DNA of 64,000 nucleotides, from positions 1,940,876,955 through 1,940,940,954 of the forward strand of contig NC_056735.1 in the NCBI RefSeq assembly GCF_019279795.1, read 5' to 3'. The translations under genes and the position numbers were made by a program. Of the stretch, positions 12,854 to 21,861 are shown piece after piece. This DNA is from Protopterus annectens. Taxonomy: Eukaryota; Chordata; Ceratodontiformes; Protopteridae. The notes below the pieces were generated by a model. That model was not told where the DNA came from, did no database searches, and saw only the letters and a program-made list of their open reading frames with translations. The first letter of the stretch is position 1, and each line of letters begins with the position of its first letter.

Positions 12854-13409
12854 TGACCTGTTCCATGTTTCATGGATGGTTGGCCAATTGAAATGCTTGA
12901 TTCACACCTTTGTTTCTAAAACATAACTGTATGCTGCAAACATCTTACAGAGGAGATATTACTGGCATAACTGTACACCTCATACAATACACTCTTTTTA
13001 GGGACATATAAATATTTGCGTATGACAGTAGTCAGTTATATAACTTTTTATCACTTTACTGGTTCCATACTTACCTTGTTATTGCTACAGGCAACATTGT
13101 GTCCTTGGGATTGCCCCTGTCTGATGCTATCAGAACACAGCTATAACATGCTTAAGTAAAGGTTGTGGTGTCTGACAGGCATCAGCTTTCCTATGTGTGC
13201 ATTCATGGGATCTTAGACTTTGACCTAGGAAGTTATTTTTTGTGTTATCCCCTGTCTCTTAGCCAGAGCCAGGGCATACTGTCCACACCTCCATCTGCCA
13301 GCACAATCTGGAGCAGTTGGTACTACCTCTGACTTGTCATGTGTACCTGCTCCGGCTGCTGGAACTGTCTGTTATCCTTGAAACTGTGGTGTTGTCCCTT
13401 GCTGTCTTT
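12854..13409. other. Probable 3' flank of the Harbinger transposon
   Basis: No domain is seen. In minus orientation this lies just downstream of the transposase C-terminus, so it may be transposon 3' sequence; I could not identify its terminal inverted repeat. Confidence 0.3.
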
Positions 13410-13854
13410 ATTGGTGCTGTTTCCTGAAAATTATATTGTGTAACATGGCACAGACTTTGAGCATTTCAGTAAAGGTGCCTGGGTCATACTGCAGTGCACC
13501 TTCTGATATGTCTAGACAATGGAACCTGTATTTAAGCAACCAAAACACACATTCTATGATATTCTTAGTTTGAGCCTGGACCTTGTTTTATCCTTGCTCA
13601 GTAGGGTTATGTTGGTTTCTCATGGGTGTCATGAGCCGGGGCTCCAGTGCATAACCTGCTTCCCATACTAGATGCCTTTGAGGAATATCTCCCTAGCAAA
13701 CCTGGTGTATGGCTCACACAAACTGCCTAGGTTAACCACACAGACATTATAGATAATCTCTTGGGCATTACAGACAACCTGACAGTTTATAGAGTACAAA
13801 CCTTTTCTGTTGAAGTACTTCCTGCCTTCTTCCTCAGGTGGGCTTTTATTTCTA
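13410..13854 (-). pseudogene. HARBI1-like PIF/Harbinger transposase, C-terminal half
   Basis: Minus-strand relic of a PIF/Harbinger DDE transposase. From 13836 downwards it reads PPEEEGRKYFNRKGLYSIN and CQVVCNAQ, matching the stretch after the first catalytic Asp in HARBI1-like proteins. A frame change near 13680 leads into VWEAGYALEPRLMTP, then IIECVFWLLKYRFHCLD and CAMLHNI near 13430. In the family these are GDxGYPLxPxLMTP (second Asp), VVERTFGLLKxRF (Glu) and VxxCxxLHN. The second catalytic Asp is Glu here (WEAGY), and there is at least one further stop. The N-terminal half lies at 29938-30420, on the other side of a 16-kb insertion. Confidence 0.85.
13841..13854. other. Target-site duplication of PLE family 1, left copy
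   Basis: GGCTTTTATTTCTA occurs here and again at 29938-29951, immediately bounding the Penelope compound. Joining the flanks with one copy removed reconstitutes the contiguous transposase region, with one base of frame slip. Confidence 0.85.
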
Positions 13855-14100
13855 ATCAATCAACCGAGCCACAAATGCAGGAATCCAAACCAGTAAGTGC
13901 AAGAAACGGATCCAGGCAGGCAGAAAAAGAAATGTCTTTAATGAACTCGGTTTAAAAACAATTTAAAAGCAATTTAAGTAGCGTGTAAAAAATATTTACA
14001 ATATACGCTCGGCAAATCAAGTTTGAACAACTAAACAGCATGTAAATACATTTACTATATACGCTCATAAATAAATAAATAGTGGAAAAGCATATAATAA

Positions 14101-14142
14101 GTAAGCGCTTTCATTTGCCTTGAATGACAAACTTCCTCTGAC
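14101..14142 (-). ncRNA. Hammerhead-ribozyme-like motif, PLE family 1 copy A
   Basis: Minus-strand order: CAGAGGA (core CUGANGA with U to A), a stem-loop TTTGTC / GGCAAA around loop ATTCAA, then GAAA, GCGC and UUA. This is the order core-stem II-GAAA-minimal stem III-cleavage triplet of a type I hammerhead. The U-to-A change in the core and a weak stem I suggest an inactive relic. Hammerheads in Penelope pseudo-LTRs are established knowledge. Confidence 0.45.
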
Positions 14143-14361
14143 AAAAAATACATCATTTCCTTTGCCTTTTAAAGTTATAATAGAAAACTGTTACTTAATT
14201 AGATGTTCATTCCCATTCGCCCATCTCACTAATAGAATGATTGATTTTAATTTAAGTTTAAATTTAATTTTAGTGTAATGCACCCCTCTACTCCTCATAA
14301 AAAACCCTATTGAATGAAATATTTATGTATGTAAATTAAAACACTTGCAATAACAATGTTA

Positions 14362-14488
<127 letters not shown>

Positions 14489-14855
14489 TCACCATTTGTA
14501 AAATATATATATATATGTTATACCATATAATCTGAAACTACAACTGCATAGTACATGTAGTATGTTGCTCTCAATAACAAACAAAGCAAACAAAACCATG
14601 TTATTTGAGAAAATGCTAATATGTGTATATATGTAAAGATCAAACTGGGACACAGTAAATAATACATATACAATGTGTGGATGGCATAATGGAGTAGTGT
14701 CACTTGAACTTTAACATTCTAAAGCTTTTAGTTTTAAAATACTACCCAAAGATAGCATGCCATTTAATCATGGCCAAAGATGTGCACCTAAACGAATTTG
14801 CCACTTTAGTTCCATTTCCTTAAGAATGAATTGCCATGCCCCTCCTCTGCAACTA

Positions 14856-17847
14856 TTATTTAGGTGGTCTAATACAAAAAAATCTAAAGGAATGTGAGGT
14901 ACATTGAGTAATATGTTTTGCTAATGCATTTGTGCCGCTACCATCTCTTATAGCTCTAATATGTTTTCCTATTCTTTCTTTTAACTTGCACTCTGTTTTC
15001 CCTATGTAGAAACAAGAACAATGGGTACATAGAGTGCAATAAACAACTTTTGTGGAATCACAACTAAATTTTCCCATTATATTAATATTACAATTATTAA
15101 TGGTTATGGAATTTAATTCTAAGATAAATTTACAAAACTTACATTTACTGCATTTAAACATATAACCTTTTGTTTTAGGTCTAAAACTAGTTTCCAAACA
15201 TTTTTTAAGGTTATGTCCCTTCCTGTAAACAATAGATGGAAATCCTCCAATTGGTTTTCTTATTAGTGGGTCATTTGACAATAAAGACCAATTTTTTGTC
15301 AAAATATTCCTAATTGTGTGGCTATCAGAATTAAAAGTAGTAATAAAACTACTGCCAACATTATTTTTACTTCTATTATTGTCATCATTACAATTAATTA
15401 TACATTTACCCTAGATATTATTCCTGTTCCTGTAATAATATCTCTATTTTCACCCACAAGTGGTGTAATAGTATTGTCTAACAAAAGGGGCCTGAAGTGT
15501 CCATTTTCTCTTTTATGGATAACGTCTTCCATGATGTCAATTATTTGAGCCTCTGGGTAGCCCCTATGCAAGAACATGGTTTTCATTAACTCACATTCCC
15601 TTAGGAAACTCTCCCATCTACGCACCATACGTGACGCTCTTACAAATTGCCCTTTTAGTACAGCCCTCTTCTGTGTATTTGGGTGACTACTACTATAATG
15701 CAGTAAGCTATTACTGTAGGTTTTTTTACTAAATATTTCTGATAAGAAAGTGTTGGTTTCATAATCTTTTTTTATGAGAACATCCAAGTAAGAAATTTGA
15801 TTGATGTCCCATTCACCAAGAAATTTCAAAAAATTGGTTGTTTGATTAATATAGTCCAAAAATTCATTGATTTTAGTTTCTTCTCCATGCCACAAAATGA
15901 ATATATCATCCAAGAAGCGCAAATAAATAACACAATACTGAAAGAATGTAGAATTAAAAATGAAGCGTTTTTTCCATATACACATAATAATGTTAGCATA
16001 GAGCCCACCACAAAATGACCCCATGGCAACACCAATCTTTTGAAATTATAATTTATCATTAAACATTATGTAATTATTTTTAAGTACAATGTCAAGTAAT
16101 TGATCATATAAATTAATATTATCCTGAGATAGTCCTTTACTATATAAATAATCACTAAACCATTCTGTAGCCACATTATGGGGTATAACTGAATATAGAT
16201 CTTTGACATCTATAGTTATAAATATATCTTGTACTCCAAAGCTCACTTCATTCATTCTTGACAAAAAATCCCATGAATCTTTGCACAAATGGGCCTCAGC
16301 CAACACGTATGCTTTTAATTTTTCATCCAAAAATTTAGCTATAGGGTTCGTAATTGATCCTTGGGCTTCAACGATATGTCTCATAGGTGTTTTTTTACAA
16401 TCCTTATGTATCTTAGGAACCCCGAATAAAACTGGTGTCCTAGGATACAACACCGGCATGTAGTTCAAATCATCTATATTAATAGCCCCTTCAATAAAGA
16501 GGTCCTGTAACATGCCCTTGATTCGTCTATATGCACCATTCATTTCATTAATGGAACTGCTTATAGAAGTATTACTAGTAATTATTTTCTCAATTCTATC
16601 TATATAGTCATTATAATTAAAAATGATCATGCCTCCTCTTTTATCAGGTTTTACAAGTCTAATGTTTCTAATATTCATTAACATTTGTAAGTTATCAGTC
16701 TCCGCTTTATTTAAAGTATATTTCTTTTTATGTTTGGTTTCTATAGCGCAAATATCTAATTCGCACATTTTTTCAAAAAATTCCAAAGTTGAATTTAAAG
16801 GTGGGTTATAGGTGCTGGAGAAATAGAATGGCTTAATTACTTTAGTATTATGCTGGAATTGGAGTGCAAGGTTCAACTTTCGAACAAATAATTTTAAATC
16901 AATAATAGTTTCCACAATATTCATGTTCTTACTAGGAACAAGAGTTTGGCCTTTGAAAAAAAGGTCGCAAATTGATTCATCAAAGACATAGCTAGAAAAA
17001 TTATAAACTGTGAAATCTTTTGCTTTCTTCATTAAAATTATGGGTTTAGAGTCAATTTCATAGTCTATCTGCAGCCTCTCCATGGGCCTCTGTTGGAATT
17101 CATTCTGCCCCTGTTGGTAGAGGTCCCATTCCATGCTTGCTGGTCCCTGTTTCCCCAATAATTTTCCTGGAAAAAGTTCTGCTTCTGATTCTGTTGGCGT
17201 ATCCTTTCTGAACGCCTGAGGGGCGGGAAGGCCACTCCTTCTAAAAAATGTTCATCACTATCATTTTCCTTTACTATATCATTATGGAAGTTATCATAAC
17301 CAGTCACATTTATTGTTTGTACATTGGATAGTTTTGCTCCCCATTGCTGTGATGATGGTGGTAAAGGGTATGCTGTCTTATTACCATATGCTTTTAAATC
17401 TCTATCAAGTTTTTTTATCTTTCGTTCCTTTATGACCCTGATTTTTTTTTCAATGGACTTAAATATTTTATCATACTCAAAAATATTTTCCGAAAAAACA
17501 TGGTCATTTTTAATGGCCGCATCAATTTCATTTGCCTTTATTGTTAGCTCTTCAATGGTTCTAGTATTATCATTGATTACTAGGTTCATATATTCAGCAC
17601 CAAATTTATCAAAAAGTTTCAACAAGTCACAATGAAGTGCTGAATTTGCTAACAGTCCCGTAGGGTAACGCCAAACCCGCAACCCTTTTGGAACTATGTT
17701 GTTTTTTAAACACTCGGTAAAGTAGATATTATCCATCTGCAATTTCTTTATTTTAATTAATATATAATCTAGTTCTGATAGTTTGTCATGAAAAGTTGGT
17801 TGCATACCTGTTTTATAAGTAGAAGGGCGTTCCAGTAAAGCATCCAT
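14856..17847 (-). pseudogene. Penelope-like reverse transcriptase + GIY-YIG endonuclease, copy A
   Basis: Decayed ORF2 of a Penelope-like retroelement, about 960 codons. The N-terminal part (17847-17100) is charged and ends in an Arg/Gly-rich stretch (NRGRMNSNRGPWRG). Then the RT: KPDKRGGMIIF near 16640, GVPKIHKD near 16425, motif A IDVKDLYSVIPH near 16200, motif B GVAMGSFCGG near 16025, motif C FLDDIFILW near 15905. A cysteine cluster CSKCKFC (near 15150) precedes the endonuclease core VVYCTLCTHC..FYIGKT (15050-15000), then LKERIGKHIRAI. Breaks: a frame change at about 17080-17130, a TAA at about 16043 just before motif B, and a deletion of about 30 bases near 15400. Elements of this kind prime reverse transcription at an endonuclease nick. 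This copy cannot make the intact protein. Confidence 0.88.
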
Positions 17848-17853
17848 TTTTAA

Positions 17854-18225
17854 TCACGCATTAAGAGATCTGATACTTGTAGAATTATTGGTTATATTTG
17901 ATCCAAGGCCAGGTTGTCTCAATATGTTGTTAAAGTTATTATAAGTTCTTATCTGGTCATTTTGGTTGTTAGGAATCCCATTAGGTGATGTAGATTGTGT
18001 GGGTAAAACACCAGAATCCTTACCGGCTGTAATTCCATTTGCCTGGTGGTTAGAAGTAGAAGTAATTGCTTCGGATGGTGTAGGGTGAAGAGAGATGGGC
18101 GAACACTGTGATAATGAACACTGTTCCAAGCGGTTTAACCTATTCATTAGACAATGAATAAGTACTGTTAAGTCTCCCATATCATTGTTCTGGGTATCAT
18201 TAACAACTGCCTCACCCAAATCCAT
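17854..18225 (-). CDS. PLE family 1 upstream ORF (N-terminal part or ORF1)
   Basis: A 123-codon minus frame, ATG at 18225 (MDLGEAVVND). It is rich in Asn, Ser, Thr and Gln, with an early leucine-rich segment (VLIHCLMNRLNRLEQ) that could form a short coiled coil. It ends ...SIRSLNA at a TGA that lies in the same frame as ORF2: only the stop plus two codons separate it from the ATG at 17847. So it is either a separate small ORF1 or the N-terminus of one long protein broken by one stop. No catalytic motif is seen. The open frame continues upstream to 18246, into the neighbouring copy, without another ATG. Confidence 0.55.
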   Translation of the reverse strand: MDLGEAVVNDTQNNDMGDLTVLIHCLMNRLNRLEQCSLSQCSPISLHPTPSEAITSTSNHQANGITAGKDSGVLPTQSTSPNGIPNNQNDQIRTYNNFNNILRQPGLGSNITNNSTSIRSLNA

Positions 18226-18491
18226 AGAACTCCAAAACAAAACCAATCAATCAACCGAGCCACAAATGTAGGAATCCAAACCAGTAAGTGTAAGAAACTG
18301 ATCCAGGCAGGCAGAAAAAGAAATGTCTTTAATGAACTCGGTTTAAAAACAATTTAAAAGCAATTTAAGTAGCGTGTAAAAAATATTTATAATATATGCT
18401 CGGCAAACCAAGCTTGAACAGTTAAACAGCATGTAAATACATTTACTATATACGCTCATAAATAAATAAATAGTAGAAAAGCATATAATAA

Positions 18492-18533
18492 GTAAGCGCT
18501 TTCATTTGCCTTGAATGACAAACTTCCTCTGAC
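18492..18533 (-). ncRNA. Hammerhead-ribozyme-like motif, PLE family 1 copy B
   Basis: Same arrangement as copy A: CAGAGGA, TTTGTC/GGCAAA stem with ATTCAA loop, GAAA, GCGC, UUA. Identical stem II bases support a shared ancestral structure. Confidence 0.42.
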
Positions 18534-18777
18534 AAAAAATACATCATTTCCTTTGCCTTTTAAAACTATAATAGAAAACTATTACTTAATTAGATGTTCA
18601 TTCCCATTCGCCCATCTCACTAATCGAATGATTGATTTTAATTTAAGTTTAAATTTAATTTTAGTGTAATGCGCCCCTCTACTCTCATAAAAAACCCTAT
18701 TAAATGAAAAATGTATGTATGTAAATTAAAACACTTCCAATAACAATGTTAAAATGTATATATAGCATCACCATTTG

Positions 18778-18838
<61 letters not shown>
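18778..18838. repeat. (AT)n tract in PLE family 1 tail
   Basis: About 60 bases of AT dinucleotides in the copy B tail, preceded by the spacer ATCACCATTTGTAA. Confidence 0.95.
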
Positions 18839-18841
<3 letters not shown>

Positions 18842-19220
18842 ATGTTATACCATATAATCTGAAACTATAACCGCATAGTGCATGTAGTATGTTGCTTTTA
18901 ATAACAAACAAAGCAAACAAAACCACGTTATTTGAGAAAATGCAAATATGTGTATATATGTAAAGATCGAATTGGGACACAGTAAATATACAACGTGTGG
19001 ATGGAATAATGTAGTAGTGTCACTTGAACTTTAATGTTCTAAAGCTTTTAGTTATAAAATACTACCCAAAGATAGCGTGCCATTTAATCCTGGCCAAAGA
19101 TGTGCACCTAAACAAATTTGCCACTGTAGTTCCATTTCCTCAAGAATGAATTGCCATGCACCTCCGCTGCAAATATTATTTAGGTGATCTAATACAAAAA
19201 ATCTAAAGGAATGTGTACTA

Positions 19221-19232
19221 TATTGAGTAATA
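19221..19232. other. Target-site duplication of PLE family 2, left copy
   Basis: TATTGAGTAATA here and at 25245-25256. Uninterrupted copy A reads ACATTGAGTAATATG across the same point (about 14890), confirming the insertion site. Confidence 0.8.
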
Positions 19233-19244
19233 AAGAAAAAAGAC

Positions 19245-19600
19245 CTTAGGTGTCGTCCACAGCTTCAGTCTTCAGACTGTTAAGACACAATTTATTAATC
19301 TCTTAAAAAGTGAAGCTGACATGATGTAAACTTCACTAGAATATGATGAACTGAAAATAGTTAAGTATCCAAGCAGTTGTCATCCACAGCTTCAAACTTC
19401 AGGCTGTTAAAACTTAATTTATTGAAAGCTTAAAAAGTAAAGTTGTCAAAATGCAAACTTCACTGAAATACTGAAATAATTAGCCTAGTAATTAACATCC
19501 ATAACTTCAGGCTTCAAGTTGTTAAAGCACAGTTACTGGATGCTTTGTAAGCAAAGCTGAAAAAAACATATACTTCACTGGAGTGTAAAAAGCTGATGAA
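19245..19600 (-). repeat. Three ~120-bp tandem repeats in PLE family 2 tail, left arm
   Basis: Units beginning near 19255, 19379 and 19497, each with ATCCACAGCTTCA-like and AACTTCACTGGAATA-like parts. The mirror set is in the right arm at about 24835-25180. Confidence 0.75.
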
Positions 19601-19609
19601 ATTGTCCAA

Positions 19610-19647
19610 ACGATAAGCGCTTTCGGCAGATACCTTCTTCAGATTGT
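19610..19647 (-). ncRNA. Hammerhead-ribozyme-like motif, PLE family 2 left arm
   Basis: Minus-strand order: stem I strand ACAAU, core CUGAAGA, stem II A-GG-UAUCUG-CC, GAAA, GCGC, UU then AUCGU. One mismatch in stem I and a shortened stem II relative to the right arm suggest decay after duplication. Confidence 0.5.
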
Positions 19648-19803
19648 ATAAAAGTGTGGTTAGCTCTTCCTGTTTATAAAGGAAACACAATCAAGAGCTG
19701 GTAGCTAATTGTCTTTGGTGTTCTTAAAGGCACAGGACAAAAATAAATATTCAAAGTGGAGATTTGTCTCCTATAATGTAGTTCAATGTTATAAATATTA
19801 GAA

Positions 19804-21833
19804 TCATGTATTAATGTTTGGTAGGTTTCTTCTAGATTTTAGAACAGGTCTGAGAGGTACTATTGTATTAAGAACTGGGGGTCGATTGGCTCTAAAATTA
19901 TTGATCCAAAGGATCTCTCTCAATTCTGTCCTGTTATGGACATCTCCTTCTCTGATGTTTTGGGTGACCACTTCCACAGCTTTAAACAAGAAATTATGCG
20001 TAGGATGGACTAATACGTGTGCTGCTAAGGCATTATGTGGAACTTTCTCATCAATGTCTCTGACATGTCGTAGAATATGATCCTTTAGTCATTGGTTAGT
20101 TTTACCAAGGTAAAATGCTTGGCACTTGCGACAAGTAGCCAAATAAATAATATGGCTAGTAGTACAGTCAGCATAAACATCGAAATGAAAGTTATGTCCA
20201 GATACTGGGTTGAGGAAAGTATTATTAGTATCTAAGCAAGGACAAGCTTTGCATCTGCAACATTTAAAAGTACCTTTGCTGTCTGATAGTGGACCACCAC
20301 ATTTAAAGCCATCTTTATGGTATAATAATCTCTTGATATTCTTTTTATTCTTGTAGAGAAACCTGGGTCTCTCTCCAACGATGTTCTTTATCTTGTCATC
20401 CGCTTTCAGAATCGGCCAAAATTTCCTAATCACTTCACAGACCTGGCGATTGTCTGAACTGTAAGTAAGCATACATCTAAGTTGTTGGGGTGTTGTGTCA
20501 TTAGACTGTCTTCGTAAAGCTTGTTCAGACCTCTCTGAGTAATAAGGTTGAACTCTTTACTTTCTATAGGCTTGCACCTGTGAAATTGATGGAAAATTAT
20601 TTTCCTGGTAGGCCCTATCCTTCAAATATCTATGTAGATTGGATTGCTCTTCCAAGAATTCCTCCTCATCAGTACATAGTCTTGAGACTCATAAGATTTG
20701 GTTGTCAAAGATGTTATCAAAAATATGTCTTGGATGCATGCTCTGCCTGTGTAAGAAATGATTTTGCCAGCTCTCTTTTTTATGCACCCCAGTAGAGAGA
20801 CCTTGAATTGGATGTAAACGTATCTTAACATCCAAGAAATCTATGACTGAGGATGAGTGTTTCATTTTGAACTCAAGGAAGTCAGTGCTGTTGTTAATAA
20901 AGCTGACAAAAAGATCCAATTGGTCAATACCTCCTTTCCATAAACAAAAAAACATCATCCACAAATCACCCATAATAGACAAGTTCATTCTTCCAGATAT
21001 CTCCATCACTGAAGATTGTTTTAAATTCCCACTCAGCCAAGACCAAGTCTGAATAACTGTTGGCACATAGAGTTCTCACGGCCACACCCCAGGTTTGCAA
21101 ATAAAAGATCTCCAGACATAAAGATGTTATTCTCAAGGACTAATTCCAGCAGAGAACAAAGAGGTTCTGTTGTTAGATTATGTCTAATCAGAAAATCATG
21201 TAAGGCCCTCAGGCCATACTCATGGGGGATCACAGTAAAGAGACTGGTTATGTCCATAGTTACAAGTAGAACGTTATCAAAACCATCCAGAGACTTAACA
21301 GTGGAGAACAAGTCTTTCAAGAAGCTGCCTGTATCCTTTAGGACAGTGGTAGCATAAGGCAAAGCTTTCTTGAGTTCATTTTCAACATACATGGATATGG
21401 ATTCAGTGATCCATCCTCTCCCAGAGACAATGGGACATAAGGGAGGGTCCAAAAGATCTTTATGTATCTTAGGTAATCCACCAATGCTGGGAAACATAGG
21501 ATGAGGTGTTTCAAAAAATTCATATAAATCTTGACTAATCCTTCTTTCCATCAATAGATCATAGGTACTCCCTCTGATACGTTCAATTCTCTGATTTACT
21601 TCTTTCTTACTCAATTTGCAATAAGTCATGTTGTCATCCAACATCAGTGAAACTTTATTACAATACCAGTCTGCATCCATCACTACTATGCAGCCACCTT
21701 TATCTGCTGGTTTGATCACCAAGCTATCTGTCCTTCTCAACTGTTGGAGAGCCTCTTTTTCTTTCCTCTTCAAATTATAGAAACAATTCTTAACTTTATC
21801 TGTTGTACCTCTCACCTTACTTAGCTTAAACAC
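19804..21833 (-). pseudogene. Penelope-like RT + GIY-YIG endonuclease, family 2 left arm
   Basis: Minus-strand, 5'-truncated copy. 21833-21033 carries KPADKGGCIVVMDADW, GLPKIHKD, PIVSGRGWITES and motif A MDITSLFTVIPHEYG. A frame change near 21090 precedes motif B and the 21066-20689 part, where motif C is disturbed (frame shift around DDVF). 20472-20089 has the cysteine cluster FKCCRCKACP and IIYLATCRKCQAFYLGKT; 19989-19804 is the C-terminus (REILWIN). The RT of family 2 is clearly different from family 1 (TSLFT versus KDLYS in motif A), so these are separate families. Broken by several frameshifts and stops. Confidence 0.85.
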
Positions 21834-21861
21834 TTATGACAATAAGTTTAAACTACAAAAA

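Larger units (their letters stand above)
18243..19220 (-). repeat. 3' region / pseudo-LTR of PLE family 1, copy B
   Basis: Direct repeat of copy A's 3' region, lying immediately upstream of copy A's 5' end, as expected for head-to-tail tandem Penelope copies. The C-terminal codons of the endonuclease ORF are at about 19210-19040, ending after GAHLWPGLNGT. An (AT)n tract lies at 18778-18838 and a hammerhead-like motif at 18492-18533. Confidence 0.82.

Noticed and set aside
15797-16811. Plus-strand frames within the minus-strand Penelope RT
   Set aside because: Antisense shadows of the RT and endonuclease coding region.
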